A DNA stretch of 64,000 nucleotides, taken from assembly GCA_036226585.1 (NCBI GenBank), contig CP108997.1:4092001-4156000 (forward strand), read 5' to 3'. The translations under genes were made by a program, and so were the position numbers. Source of the DNA: Streptomyces sp. NBC_00708 (GTDB taxonomy: Bacteria; Actinomycetota; Actinomycetes; Streptomycetales; Streptomycetaceae). Shown here one piece after another: positions 1 through 8,238 of this stretch (positions are counted from its first letter, which is position 1; every line of letters begins with the position of its first letter). The notes under the pieces were generated by a model, which was not told where the DNA came from, ran no database searches, and saw only the letters and a list, made by a program, of their open reading frames with translations.

Positions 1-1
1 C

Positions 2-274
2 CGCCCGCACGGCTCCCAGCTCGGTGCCTGGGCGAGCGACCAGTCGACGGTGATCGGCAGCCGCGAGGAGCTGGTCCGGCGCTACGAGGAGCTGTCGGCC
101 CGCTACCCGGAGGGCGAGAAGGTCCCGGCGCCCCCGCACTGGGGCGGCTTCCGCGTCGTCCCCGACACGATCGAGTTCTGGCAGGGCCACGAGAACCGGC
201 TCCACGACCGGCTGCGCTATGTCCGCGAGGGCGACGAGAACCCCAAGTGGCACGTGGAGCGCCTGTGCCCGTGA
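2..274 (+). CDS. pdxH: Pyridoxamine 5'-phosphate oxidase, C-terminal part (5' truncated by window)
   Basis: The reading frame is open from base 2 and ends at TGA 272-274, so the gene begins upstream of the window. The visible 90 residues carry family hallmarks: an R-x-HGS-x-LGAWAS segment, then [21 protein letters not shown] and a terminal W-x-VERLCP. In PdxH these residues bind pyridoxal phosphate and FMN and form the conserved C-terminus. The enzyme oxidises pyridoxine or pyridoxamine 5'-phosphate to pyridoxal 5'-phosphate in the cytoplasm. A second, more divergent member of the family lies at 62585-63283. The 3' end is followed by a structured non-coding stretch rather than a coupled gene. 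Confidence 0.95.
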   Translation, partial: RPHGSQLGAWASDQSTVIGSREELVRRYEELSARYPEGEKVPAPPHWGGFRVVPDTIEFWQGHENRLHDRLRYVREGDENPKWHVERLCP

Positions 275-301
275 AGCCTCACGGGGCCTGAGAAAAGCAG
301 A

Positions 302-364
302 ACCCGCAGGCTCTGGTCCCTCCTTGCGGAGGAGCCGGCCGGATCTACCGGCGAGCCTGCGGGT
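302..364 (+). other. Three-way-junction-like inverted repeat, possible structured RNA
   Basis: ACCCGCAGGCTC (302-313) is the exact reverse complement of GAGCCTGCGGGT (353-364). Between these 12-base arms lie two further self-complementary segments, CCTCC-ttgc-GGAGG and GCCGG-n9-CCGGC. The RNA of either strand could therefore form a closing stem carrying two hairpins. This is more elaborate than a terminator and lacks a U-tract. It could be a small RNA, a leader element or a terminator of pdxH; the sequence alone does not decide. Confidence 0.5.
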
Positions 365-447
365 CGGTGACTGCTTGGGTTTCGGCAGACAGTCCGCCGA
401 GGTGCACGATGTGCGACGACGGGCTGTCAGCCCGCAGCCACCTCACG

Positions 448-475
448 AATCCGATAAGACTGCACTTTTCGGATC
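448..475. terminator. Hairpin upstream of the PAS gene
   Basis: ATCCGA and TCGGAT flank a short loop, and an inner AAG/CTT pairing extends the stem after one T-T mismatch. No T-run follows. It may terminate transcripts from the structured region upstream or be part of the PAS gene leader. Confidence 0.3.
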
Positions 476-637
476 ACCTCCTTTCAACGTGTACGGACAG
501 CTTAGGAACCCCCTGCGGGCCCGCACAACCGAATTAACGGGGGAACGATTTCCGGGAAGTCGCTGTGGGCTGGGTCACGTTCGAGTTCAATGGTCTGACG
601 TGCGGCTATGGCGGACACGTCTCGCAGGGGGTCCGGG

Positions 638-1972
638 ATGAGTGCTTCCACGAGCAGGGGGACGGCCGGTGCCATTCCCGGGGCGGAGCTGCTGGCGGCT
701 CTTCTCGACGGGATGGACGCGGCGCTCTGCGCGTTCGACGCGGACGGCACCGTCACCCACTGGAACCGCGAGGCCGAGCGCGTTCTCGGCTGGTCCGCCC
801 AGGAGGCCGTGGGGCGGCCCGGACTGGCCGGGTGGGCCGTGCGCCGGGCCGACGCGGACGAGGTGCAGGGGCGGCTGATGGCCGTCATGGGGGCGCCGGG
901 GCGGCAGGTGCACGAGTTCGCGCTGCTGCGCAAGGACGGGGGCCGGGTCCTCGTCCGTACGCAGTCCGCCGGGGTCCGGGGCGCGGACGGCAGGCCCGCC
1001 GGGGTGTACTGCGCGTTCAGCGAGGTCCATGCGCAGATCGACCTGGAACGGGCCATCGCGCTCAGCGAGGCGCTGTTCGAGGACGCCTCCTGGGGGGTCG
1101 TCCTGGTGGATGTGGACCTGCGCCCGACCGTCGTCAACGCGCACGCGGCCCGTGCCCTGGGCGGCGGGCGTACGACCCTGCTCGGGCGGCCCCTCGGTGA
1201 GCTGATCGCCGAAGGGGTGGAGGAGCTGGAGGGCGCGCTCCAGCACGTCCTGGCCGAGGGGGCCCCGGACGCGCCCGCCGAGCTGTGGGTGACCCTGCGC
1301 GGGGGTGAGGGCGCGCGCCGGCGCTGCTGGCGCAGCGGGTTCCTGCGGCTGGCCTCGCCGCTCACCGAGGAGCCGGTGCCGCTGGGCGCGGGCTGGGTCT
1401 TCCAGGACGTCACGGCGGCGAAGCTCGCGGCCCAGGAGGCGGACCGGCTGCGGTTCCGGTCGAACCAGCTGCACCGCGCCGCGCGGTCGGCCGCCGAGTG
1501 CGAGGACCCGATGGAGGCGGCGACGTCGTCCCTGGACTTCGCGCTGGCCGGGTTCGCCGATCACGTGCTGGTCGACCTCGTCGCGGGGGAGCGGCTGGTC
1601 CGGGCCGCCGCGACGCCGGCCGAGGCGCCGGGGCCCTGCCTGCCGGTGGCCGGCGGCGGCATCCCGCTGCGGTACGCGCCGGGCCACCCGGCCCTCCGGG
1701 CGGTGGACCGCACGGGTTCGATGCGGACCTCGGCGGGGGCCGGGCGTACGGACGGCGAGTGGGCGCGGGAGCGGCAGTGGCCGGCCGACGCGGTGCACGC
1801 GCTGTGCACGGTGCTGCGGAGCCGGGGGCGGACCCTGGGCGTGGTGACGTTCCTGCGCTCCGCGCACCGGGCCGCGTTCGAACGCCCGGACGCGATGTAC
1901 GCGGAGAGCGTGGCCGCCCGGGTGGCGGCGTCGGTGGACCTGCACCTGACGGGGGGCGCGGACACGCCCTAG
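638..1972 (+). CDS. PAS-PAS-GAF sensory protein
   Basis: The protein has 444 residues and appears cytoplasmic. Residues about 18-130 look like a PAS domain (ALCAFDADGTVTHWNREAERVLGW is its core, read in two parts), about 140-265 like a second PAS, and about 300-440 like a GAF domain. No histidine kinase, PP2C phosphatase or GGDEF domain follows, so the output partner is unknown. The ATG at 638 is preferred because GCAGGGGG (624-631) stands seven bases before it; an in-frame ATG at 608 has no ribosome site. The stop codon overlaps that of the convergent SIS gene within a CTAG. It is probably a small-molecule or redox/energy sensor; the ligand is not predictable. Confidence 0.8.
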   Translation: MSASTSRGTAGAIPGAELLAALLDGMDAALCAFDADGTVTHWNREAERVLGWSAQEAVGRPGLAGWAVRRADADEVQGRLMAVMGAPGRQVHEFALLRKDGGRVLVRTQSAGVRGADGRPAGVYCAFSEVHAQIDLERAIALSEALFEDASWGVVLVDVDLRPTVVNAHAARALGGGRTTLLGRPLGELIAEGVEELEGALQHVLAEGAPDAPAELWVTLRGGEGARRRCWRSGFLRLASPLTEEPVPLGAGWVFQDVTAAKLAAQEADRLRFRSNQLHRAARSAAECEDPMEAATSSLDFALAGFADHVLVDLVAGERLVRAAATPAEAPGPCLPVAGGGIPLRYAPGHPALRAVDRTGSMRTSAGAGRTDGEWARERQWPADAVHALCTVLRSRGRTLGVVTFLRSAHRAAFERPDAMYAESVAARVAASVDLHLTGGADTP

Positions 1973-2724
1973 TGCCGGTAGAAGATCCGGTCCGCGTACT
2001 GCGTCATCACGCGCCCGTTCCACTCGTGTCCGCCGTCCACGTTTCCCGACCGCAGCAGCGGCGGCTCGATGCCGCGCTCCAGCAGCCGTTCCGCGGCGGC
2101 GGCCATCATGCCCTGCATGATCGCGCTGGTGACGACGGTCGACGCGGGCGCGAACGGCGCCTCGATGCCGTCGGCCTCCAGCTCCGCGTCGCCGATCGCG
2201 ATCTTGCTGTCGAGGACGATGTCGCAGTGGTCCCGCAGGAAGCCGCCCGAGCTGTGCCGGGACCGGGTGCCCTCCGCGTACGCGACAGAGGTGACGCCGA
2301 TGACCTTCAGGCCCAGCGCGCGGGCGTTGAGCGCCATCTCGACGGGCAGGGCGTTGCGCCCGGAGAGCGAGATGATCACGAGCACGTCGCCGGCCTTGGC
2401 GGGGCTGGAGTCGAGGACCGCGCCCGCGAGGCCGTCCACGCGTTCGAGCGCGGAGCCGAGGGTGGCGGGCATGACGTCCACGCCGAGGGCGCCGGGGACG
2501 GCCATCAGGTTCATCAGGGCGAGTCCGCCCGCGCGGTAGACGACGTCCTGCGCGGCGAGCGAGGAGTGCCCGGCGCCGAAGGCGAAGAGCCGGCCGCCCG
2601 CCTCGACGGTGTCGGCGATCGCGGCGCCGGCGGCCGCGATGTTCCCGGCCTCCTCGTCGCGCACCCTCCCCAGCAGGCCGATCGCAGCGTCGAAGAACTG
2701 ACCGGCCAGCTTGCTTTCGCTCAT
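1969..2724 (-). CDS. SIS-domain sugar-phosphate-binding protein
   Basis: The product has 251 residues and a sugar isomerase (SIS) fold. GAGHSS at about 50-55 and ISLSGRN at about 118-124 are the two Ser/Thr-rich phosphosugar loops. The family includes phosphosugar isomerases and the sensor halves of RpiR regulators, but this protein has no HTH, so a stand-alone isomerase or binding role is likely. Substrate cannot be inferred. Start ATG 2724 is preceded by a GGAAAGG-type ribosome site. The gene converges with the PAS gene, the two stops sharing four bases, and is divergent from dmdR1 with about 180 bases between them. Confidence 0.85.
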   Translation of the reverse strand: MSESKLAGQFFDAAIGLLGRVRDEEAGNIAAAGAAIADTVEAGGRLFAFGAGHSSLAAQDVVYRAGGLALMNLMAVPGALGVDVMPATLGSALERVDGLAGAVLDSSPAKAGDVLVIISLSGRNALPVEMALNARALGLKVIGVTSVAYAEGTRSRHSSGGFLRDHCDIVLDSKIAIGDAELEADGIEAPFAPASTVVTSAIMQGMMAAAAERLLERGIEPPLLRSGNVDGGHEWNGRVMTQYADRIFYRH

Positions 2725-2907
2725 CGGGGAGGACCTTTCCGGCGGGGTGAGGTGACCATGGGGCGTCCGTACCGCCGATCACGTTGCGGTCTGGACCAGT
2801 GACATGTCAATACCGCAGGACCCCGGCGGACACCGCGCGGCACGGTTCCGCGCGCGATGCGTCAGAATTGGTGCAGGGCCAGCGCACGACTGCATCGAGG
2901 GGCACGA

Positions 2908-3600
2908 ATGTCCGGACTGATCGACACAACGGAGATGTATCTCCGCACCATCCTCGAACTCGAAGAGGAAGGCGTGGTCCCCATGCGCGCCCGGATCGCG
3001 GAACGGCTGGACCAGAGCGGTCCGACCGTCAGCCAGACCGTGGCGCGGATGGAGCGCGACGGCCTGGTGCAGGTCGCGGGCGACCGGCACCTGGAGCTCA
3101 CCGAGGAGGGCCGCCGGCTGGCGACCCGGGTCATGCGCAAGCACCGGCTGGCCGAGTGTCTGCTGGTCGACGTGATCGGCCTGGAGTGGGAGCAGGTGCA
3201 CGCCGAGGCGTGCCGGTGGGAGCACGTGATGAGCGAGGCGGTCGAGCGCCGGGTGCTGGAGCTGCTGCGCCACCCGACGGAGTCGCCGTACGGGAACCCC
3301 ATCCCGGGCCTGGAGGAGCTGGGTGAGAAGGCCGGGGCCGATCCGTTCCTCGACGAAGGCATGGTGAGCCTGTCCGACCTCGACCCGGGCAGCGACGGCA
3401 AGACGGTGGTGGTCCGCCGGATCGGTGAGCCGATCCAGACGGACGCCCAGCTGATGTACACGCTGCGGCGGGCGGGCGTGCAGCCCGGTTCGGTGGTCAG
3501 CGTGACGCAGTCGCCCGGCGGAGTGCTGGTCGGCAGCAGCGGTGAGGCGGCGGAGCTGGACTCCGAGGTCGCCTCGCACGTCTTCGTGGCCAAGCGGTAG
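2908..3600 (+). CDS. dmdR1: Iron-dependent DtxR-family repressor DmdR1
   Basis: The protein has 230 residues, the length of Streptomyces DmdR1. An N-terminal winged helix (about 1-70) is followed by the metal/dimerisation domain and a C-terminal SH3-like domain (about 150-230). All DtxR metal ligands fall at the classic numbers: Met10, His79, Glu83, His98, Cys102, Glu105 and His106. With Fe2+ the family binds iron boxes and represses siderophore and iron-uptake genes. The ATG at 2908 follows GAGGGG at 2897-2902; an upstream in-frame start would add 17 unlike residues. An intrinsic terminator lies just downstream. In S. coelicolor an antiparallel gene, adm, overlaps dmdR1, and long antisense frames also exist here. 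Confidence 0.93.
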   Translation: MSGLIDTTEMYLRTILELEEEGVVPMRARIAERLDQSGPTVSQTVARMERDGLVQVAGDRHLELTEEGRRLATRVMRKHRLAECLLVDVIGLEWEQVHAEACRWEHVMSEAVERRVLELLRHPTESPYGNPIPGLEELGEKAGADPFLDEGMVSLSDLDPGSDGKTVVVRRIGEPIQTDAQLMYTLRRAGVQPGSVVSVTQSPGGVLVGSSGEAAELDSEVASHVFVAKR

Positions 3601-3651
3601 GACTCGTTCCGGGAGGGCCCCGACCGGGGCGTCCCGAGGAGCGTTCGGGAG

Positions 3652-3691
3652 ACCGGGCGCCGGCGCTCGCCGGTGCCCGGTTTCTCTTTTT
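3652..3691 (+). terminator. Intrinsic terminator of dmdR1
   Basis: ACCGGGCGCCGG (3652-3663) pairs with CCGGTGCCCGGT (3670-3681) with one wobble position and a six-base loop, followed by TTCTCTTTTT. It sits 51 bases after the dmdR1 stop. Confidence 0.85.
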
Positions 3692-3841
3692 CCGTACGGA
3701 ACCGCAGCGCGTCGGCGCCGCGCGTGCCAGGCTGTGGCGGAGGGGTAGCTGAGCGTGTCGGCCACCGGCCCCGCGGCCGGGGAGGGGAGCGGCGATGCAC
3801 CCGTCGTGCGGGTACGCCCCGTCGTACGCAGACATGCGGAT

Positions 3842-3869
3842 GGCCCCGGCGCCGCAAGGCACCGGGGCC
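3842..3869. terminator. GC-rich tetraloop hairpin
   Basis: GGCCCCGGCGCC and GGCACCGGGGCC pair around a GCAA tetraloop with a single mismatch. There is no T-run, as is common in Streptomyces terminators. It may end a short transcript or belong to the leader of the hydrolase gene. Confidence 0.35.
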
Positions 3870-4108
3870 TGTCCTCCCCTGTGTCCGACCTGGAGCCCCG
3901 AGCTCTCGAGGTCGGTCCCGCGAGCCCTCATCCCCGAGTGGCCCGCCTCCCGGAGAAGATCTCCCCGCAGCCGCCGCCGTCAATCCTGGGAGCCCGTCAC
4001 TCGAACGAGCGGTGTTGCCGGGCAGATCCGCGTTTTCGAATAGGAGTTCGATACTCTGGCCGACAGGACCACCCGGTGTCTCAGGGAGAGAAGGGGGTGC
4101 CAGAAGCT

Positions 4109-5002
4109 ATGGCGCGGCGCATCGATGTGACCGGAACGGACGGCGTACGCCTCGCGGCCTGGGAGTTCGCCGAGCCGCCCGAAGGAGGCGCGGACGGCAC
4201 CCGCGCCCCCGCCGTCTTACTGCTGCACGGCCTGATGGGCCGGGCCTCGCACTGGGCGTCCACCGCCGGCTGGCTCGCCGAACGGCACCGGCCGGTCGCC
4301 CTGGACCAGCGCGGCCACGGCGACAGCGAGAAGCCGCCCGACGGTCCCTACACGCGCGACGCCTATGTGGCGGACGCCGAGGCGGCGATCGAACAGCTGG
4401 GGCTCGCCCCCGTCACCCTCGTCGGCCACTCCATGGGCGCGCTCACCGCCTGGCAGCTCGCCGCCAAGCGCCCCGACCTGGTCCGGGCGCTGGTCATCTG
4501 CGACATGCGGGCCTCCGCCCTCGGCGCGGCCTCGCAGCGTGAGTGGGAGGACTGGTTCCGCTCCTGGCCGCTCCCGTTCGCCTCGGCCGACGACGTACGG
4601 CGGTGGTTCGGCGAGGACGACCCCTGGACGGAGCGCCCGAGCCCGTCGCGCGCCGCGTTCTACGCCGAGGTGATGGCGGAGCGGGCCGACGGCTGGCGGC
4701 CCGTGTTCTCCCGGCGGCAGATGCTCGCCTCCCGCGCCACCTGGGTGTTCGACGCGCACTGGGAGGAGCTGGCCCAGGTCAGATGCCCGACGCTGGTGCT
4801 GCGCGGTCTCGACGGGGAGCTGGGCCGGGCGGAGGCCCAGGAGATGGTCCGGGTCCTGCCGCGCGGGCAGTACGCGGAGGTGGCCGACGCCGGCCACCTC
4901 GTGCACTTCGACCAGCCCGACGGCTGGCGCGCCGCGGTCGAACCCTTCCTGGAGCAGCTGGCCGAGGACGCGCAGGACGACCGGGAGCCCGTCTCCCCGT
5001 AG
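4109..5002 (+). CDS. Alpha/beta hydrolase with an in-frame TTA codon
   Basis: The 297-residue product is a single-domain alpha/beta hydrolase. It has an HG oxyanion motif (residues 40-41), a DQRGHGDS segment, a nucleophile elbow GHSMG (106-110, Ser108), and a C-terminal D-x-GH (DAGHLVHFD) supplying the catalytic His. Such enzymes hydrolyse esters or related bonds; the substrate is not predictable. ATG 4109 follows AAGGGGG (4091-4097); GTG at 4097 or 4076 are in-frame alternatives. Codon 37 is TTA (4217-4219), so translation should need the bldA leucyl tRNA and be delayed to development or stationary phase. The stop lies nine bases from that of the convergent ABC exporter. Confidence 0.85.
   Translation: MARRIDVTGTDGVRLAAWEFAEPPEGGADGTRAPAVLLLHGLMGRASHWASTAGWLAERHRPVALDQRGHGDSEKPPDGPYTRDAYVADAEAAIEQLGLAPVTLVGHSMGALTAWQLAAKRPDLVRALVICDMRASALGAASQREWEDWFRSWPLPFASADDVRRWFGEDDPWTERPSPSRAAFYAEVMAERADGWRPVFSRRQMLASRATWVFDAHWEELAQVRCPTLVLRGLDGELGRAEAQEMVRVLPRGQYAEVADAGHLVHFDQPDGWRAAVEPFLEQLAEDAQDDREPVSP
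4217..4219 (+). other. TTA (bldA) leucine codon
   Basis: TTA is in frame 36 codons after the ATG at 4109. In Streptomyces this codon is read only by the bldA tRNA. A scan by eye found no other in-frame TTA in the genes of this window. Confidence 0.85.
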
Positions 5003-5011
5003 GACCGGCCC

Positions 5012-6667
5012 TCAGCCCTTGCTGACCGCCGTCAGGATCTCCGGCAGCCGGGCGGCCATGCGCGGGGCCGCCAGCCGCAGCCCGCCCCAGCCGGTCAGTG
5101 CCCCGTACACGGCCCCCACCGGCAGCAGCAGCCAGAGCCGGTCCGTGCGGCCGGTGGCGTGCAGGGTGACCGTCAGGGCGATCACGGGGGCGCTCAGCAC
5201 GGCCGCCGAGACCATGCCGCCGAGGATGGAGATCCAGGCGAGACCGGCCTGTCCCGGCGCCACGTTCTTGAACGCGCCCTCCTGCGGAATCGAGTACGGG
5301 AAGGCCACCGACGCCACCGCGCCCGTCGCCAGCATCGCGCCCAGCAGCGCGAACGACAGGCCGATCACCCCGGGCAGCGCCACCCAGTCCCCGAGCAGCG
5401 CCGCCGTCACCACGGCCACGACTACCGTGTACGGAAGGGTGATCAGCAGGATGGCCAGCGCCCGCGCGCGCAGTTCGAGGTACGCGTCCCGGGCCGAGGA
5501 GATCGTCTGGGCCACCATCCAGAACGCGGAGGTGTCCTGGCCGAACTGGTTGTACATCTGGATGCCGAGCATCCCGGAGGCGAAGCAGGCGAAGTACACC
5601 GTGCCTTGGCCCTGGAGGGCGTTGACCAGCGGGACGATCAGCCCGACCGCCAGCGCGGTCACCCAGGCGGCCTTGGTCTTGGGGTCGCGTGCCACGTACC
5701 GCAGGGCCCGCTGCATCACCGTGCCGGTGCGGCCCTCGGGGAGCAGGGCCCACAGGCCGCCGCCGGTCCGGCCGGACTTCTCGCGCCGGCCCGGTCCGGC
5801 GGCGGCGGTCGTCGAACCGTCCGGCGCGGTCATCAGCTTCGTCAGGCTGCGCTGCCACAGCCACAGCAGGGCGACCAGCGCGGCCGCCGCGAGCAGCAGC
5901 TGGACGACGGCCCGCCCGTACGCCCCCTCGGCGGCGGAGCCCACGGAGCCGACGGCCGAGGCGGGCGGCAGCCAGCGGACCACGTCCGCCGCCGGGTCGA
6001 GGGGGGCGAGCCCGCCGGACCGGCCGAGGCGCTGGGCGCCGAAGTTGACGACCTGGATGCCCACCGCGATCACGAGGCCGCTCAGCACCGCCAGGTCGCG
6101 GCCCTTGCGGGAGGTGAGCAGCCGGGTGTTGGCGGCGGCGACGGCGCGGGCCAGGGCCACGCAGACCAGCAGGGTCAGCGGCACGGCGAGCACGGCGAAG
6201 ACCACCGAGCCCGCCCCGTGGACCAGGGCGGTCACCGAGCCGGCCGCCAGGCACAGCGTGAACAGCGGGCCCAGGCCGATCAGCGAGGACACCAGCAGCG
6301 CGACGATCAGCGGCCGGGGCCGCAGCGGCAGCATCACGAGCCGGGTCGGGTCCAGGGTCTCGTCCCCGGCGGAGAAGAACAGCGGCATCACCGCCCAGCC
6401 GAGGGCCAGGACGCCGGTGAGGAGGACCACCAGCGAGTCCGCGTGGGCGTGGCCGCGCAGCAGCACGAGCCCCAGCAGCAGACCGGCGGCGACCAGCAGG
6501 GCGCCGGCGACCGAGATCAGGTAGACGGCCCGGCGTCCGGCGGACTGCCGCAGCCCGTTGCGCAGGAGGGCCAGCTTGAGGCGGGCGAAGACGGGGATCA
6601 GGGCGCCGGCACGGCCGGCGGCGCCCGTCCGGGGACCGGTTCCGGCCGGGGCGTCGAGCACGCTCAT
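5012..6667 (-). CDS. ABC exporter membrane subunit
   Basis: The product has 551 residues and is almost entirely hydrophobic, with roughly a dozen membrane segments in two halves joined by a hydrophilic stretch near the middle. This is the layout of ABC-2/YhgE-like export permeases. No catalytic motif is expected. The ATG at 6667 overlaps the TGA of the upstream ATPase gene in an ATGA, so the two are translationally coupled and form one exporter. The substrate is unknown. Frames reading further upstream merely run antisense of or parallel to the ATPase gene and were rejected. Confidence 0.88.
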   Translation of the reverse strand: MSVLDAPAGTGPRTGAAGRAGALIPVFARLKLALLRNGLRQSAGRRAVYLISVAGALLVAAGLLLGLVLLRGHAHADSLVVLLTGVLALGWAVMPLFFSAGDETLDPTRLVMLPLRPRPLIVALLVSSLIGLGPLFTLCLAAGSVTALVHGAGSVVFAVLAVPLTLLVCVALARAVAAANTRLLTSRKGRDLAVLSGLVIAVGIQVVNFGAQRLGRSGGLAPLDPAADVVRWLPPASAVGSVGSAAEGAYGRAVVQLLLAAAALVALLWLWQRSLTKLMTAPDGSTTAAAGPGRREKSGRTGGGLWALLPEGRTGTVMQRALRYVARDPKTKAAWVTALAVGLIVPLVNALQGQGTVYFACFASGMLGIQMYNQFGQDTSAFWMVAQTISSARDAYLELRARALAILLITLPYTVVVAVVTAALLGDWVALPGVIGLSFALLGAMLATGAVASVAFPYSIPQEGAFKNVAPGQAGLAWISILGGMVSAAVLSAPVIALTVTLHATGRTDRLWLLLPVGAVYGALTGWGGLRLAAPRMAARLPEILTAVSKG

Positions 6668-7494
6668 CGGTCGCCGCCCAGCCAGTCCAGGGCCTCGCCG
6701 GTATCGCGGTCGCCCGCGCCGACCAGCTCCAGGAAGGCGTTCTGCAGGGAGGAGGCGTCGCCGCGCACGTCGGCCAGCGGGCCCTGGGCGCGGATGGTGC
6801 CGGCGGCCATGACGGCCACCCAGTCGCAGAGCGACTCGACCAGCTCCATCACATGGCTGGAGAAGACGACGGTCGCGCCGGACCGCGTGTAGCGCTCCAG
6901 GACCTTGCGGATGGTCTGCGCGGAGACCGGGTCGACGCCCTCGAACGGCTCGTCCAGGAACAGCACTTCGGGGTTGTGCAGCAGCGCGGCGGCGAGCCCG
7001 ATCTTCTTCCGCATGCCGGTCGAGTAGTCGATGACCAGCTTGTGCTGGGAGCCCGCCAGGTCCAGCACGTCGAGCAGCTGGGTCGCGCGGCTGTCCACCT
7101 CCTGGCCCGGCAGCCCGCGCAACCTGCCCGTATAGGCGAGGAGTTCGCGTCCGGACAGGCGCTCGAAGAGGCGCAGGCCCTCGGGCAGGACGCCGATCCG
7201 GGACTTCACCTCGACCGGGTCGCGCCAGACGTCGCGCCCGCCGACCTCGATCCTGCCCAGGTCCGGGCGGAGCAGGCCGGTGACCATGGAGAGCGTGGTG
7301 GTCTTCCCCGCGCCGTTGGGGCCGACGAGCCCGATGAACTTGCCGGCCGGCAGCTCCAGGTCGATGCCGGCGACCGCGGTCTGCTCGCCGAACCGTTTCC
7401 ACAGCCCCTCGACGCGTACCGCGGGCGCCGCCGCCCGCGGTACGCCGGGTCCGGTCGTGCGGTCTGTTCCGTCGCTCTCTGCCCGGTCCGGCAT
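6664..7494 (-). CDS. ABC transporter ATP-binding protein
   Basis: This 276-residue nucleotide-binding subunit has a Walker A GPNGAGKTT (58-66), a Walker B VLFLDEPFEG, a degenerate signature YSTGMRKK where LSGGQ is usual, and a switch His in VVFSSH. The degenerate signature is typical of ATPases paired with ABC-2 export permeases. It powers the coupled permease at 5012-6667. A hairpin (7501-7547) lies just upstream of its start, between it and the prim-pol-like gene. Confidence 0.92.
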   Translation of the reverse strand: MPDRAESDGTDRTTGPGVPRAAAPAVRVEGLWKRFGEQTAVAGIDLELPAGKFIGLVGPNGAGKTTTLSMVTGLLRPDLGRIEVGGRDVWRDPVEVKSRIGVLPEGLRLFERLSGRELLAYTGRLRGLPGQEVDSRATQLLDVLDLAGSQHKLVIDYSTGMRKKIGLAAALLHNPEVLFLDEPFEGVDPVSAQTIRKVLERYTRSGATVVFSSHVMELVESLCDWVAVMAAGTIRAQGPLADVRGDASSLQNAFLELVGAGDRDTGEALDWLGGDR

Positions 7495-7500
7495 GTGCGT

Positions 7501-7547
7501 GCCTTTCGCAGTCCCCGTACGTACGTGGGGGCAACCCTACGAAAGGC
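7501..7547 (-). terminator. Hairpin between the prim-pol-like gene and the ABC operon
   Basis: GCCTTTCG (7501-7508) pairs exactly with CGAAAGGC (7540-7547); inside are CCCC and GGGG segments around GTACGTAC. The outer arm overlaps the stop of the 7537-8238 gene. It may attenuate read-through from that gene into the ABC genes. Confidence 0.4.
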
Positions 7548-8238
7548 TGTCGCGGGCGTCTGCCTTCGCGCGGCCACAGGCGTACGCGAGCGGGCCGATC
7601 AGCTCCTCCACCTCGGGCAGCCAGCGGTTGGCGGTGGTGGGGCAGCGGGCCCACTGCACCGCGCCCGCGCCGCCGACCCGGGTGGGCGGCGCGATGACAT
7701 AGGCGCCCTCGCCCACACCGCGCAGGCCGATCGACGCGGCGTTCCACCCGGCCCGGCGCACCAGGTCCTCCGTCTTGGCGGCGGCGCCGGGCAGCACGAA
7801 GAACTGCATCCGGCGGTCGGGGGTGCGGGTGACGGGGCCGAGCGGCAGGCTCATCCGCTCCATCCGGGCGAGCGCCAGGAAGCCCGCCGACTCCGGTACG
7901 TCGACGGCGTCGAAGGTCCGGCCGGTCGGCAACAGGACCGCCGCGCCCGGCCGTTGGGTCCACATCCGGCGGGCCGCCGCACCGCTGCCGGTGGCCCCTT
8001 CCGCCCAGTCGACGCCGGTGGGGTGGGCGCCGGGCGCTCCGCACCGCTCCTCGCCGCACGAGCACCGCCGGCCGGTGCCGGACGGCTCCAGCCAGGTGCC
8101 GGGGCAGACGTCCCAGTGCCGCTCCTCCGTGTACCGCACGGCGGCGTCGAGCAGTTGCTCCGCGCGCTGCCGGGGGACCTGTGCGGCTTCCATGACTCCG
8201 ATGGGCTCTTCCACGACCGGCTCAACTACGGGCTTCAC
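7537..8238 (-). CDS. Prim-pol-like (bifunctional DNA primase/polymerase N-terminal) protein
   Basis: The product has about 233 residues and resembles the archaeo-eukaryotic prim-pol domain proteins common in Streptomyces: an N-terminal AVRYTEERHWDVCPGTWLE segment, a Cys-rich CSCGEERCGAPGAHP zinc-like stretch, and a W-x-QRPGAAVLLPTG core. Whether it is an active primase is uncertain: the usual acidic catalytic pair is not obvious and no helicase follows. GTG 8238 is the longest start; ATG 8193 (MEAAQVPRQ) is equally possible since neither has a strong ribosome site. It is divergent from the HTH/TPR regulator. Confidence 0.65.
   Translation of the reverse strand: MKPVVEPVVEEPIGVMEAAQVPRQRAEQLLDAAVRYTEERHWDVCPGTWLEPSGTGRRCSCGEERCGAPGAHPTGVDWAEGATGSGAAARRMWTQRPGAAVLLPTGRTFDAVDVPESAGFLALARMERMSLPLGPVTRTPDRRMQFFVLPGAAAKTEDLVRRAGWNAASIGLRGVGEGAYVIAPPTRVGGAGAVQWARCPTTANRWLPEVEELIGPLAYACGRAKADARDSLS

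Larger units (their letters stand above)
275..637. other. Structured intergenic region between pdxH and the PAS gene
   Basis: This 363-base stretch has no convincing gene. It holds a long perfect inverted repeat (302-364), a second hairpin (448-475) and a small GGGCT/AGCCC stem near 419-433. The last part should contain the promoter of the downstream PAS gene, but no clear -35/-10 pair was recognised. Confidence 0.6.
3601..4108. other. Intergenic region between dmdR1 and the alpha/beta hydrolase
   Basis: This 508-base stretch contains the dmdR1 terminator (3652-3691), a second GC-rich hairpin (3842-3869) and the leader of the hydrolase gene. Reading frames crossing it have no ribosome site or recognisable domain, so I call no gene here. 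A short RNA ending at the second hairpin is possible. Confidence 0.5.

Noticed and set aside
490..530. DmdR iron box upstream of the PAS gene (TTAGG-like segment)
   Set aside because: Only one half-site (CTTAGG) is present and no matching CCTAA half follows at the right distance.
587..2782. 731-codon minus-strand frame over the PAS and SIS genes
   Set aside because: Arg/Gly/Pro-rich translation with no domain; both underlying genes have clear families and ribosome sites.
3725..3790. tRNA-like start (GGAGGGGTAGCTGAGC) after dmdR1
   Set aside because: No anticodon stem, T-arm or acceptor pairing can be built downstream, so the match to a serine tRNA start is chance.
6668..8065. N-terminal extension of the ABC permease through the ATPase gene
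   Set aside because: The frame stays open but runs out of frame through a clear ATPase; the ATGA overlap at 6664-6667 defines the true start.
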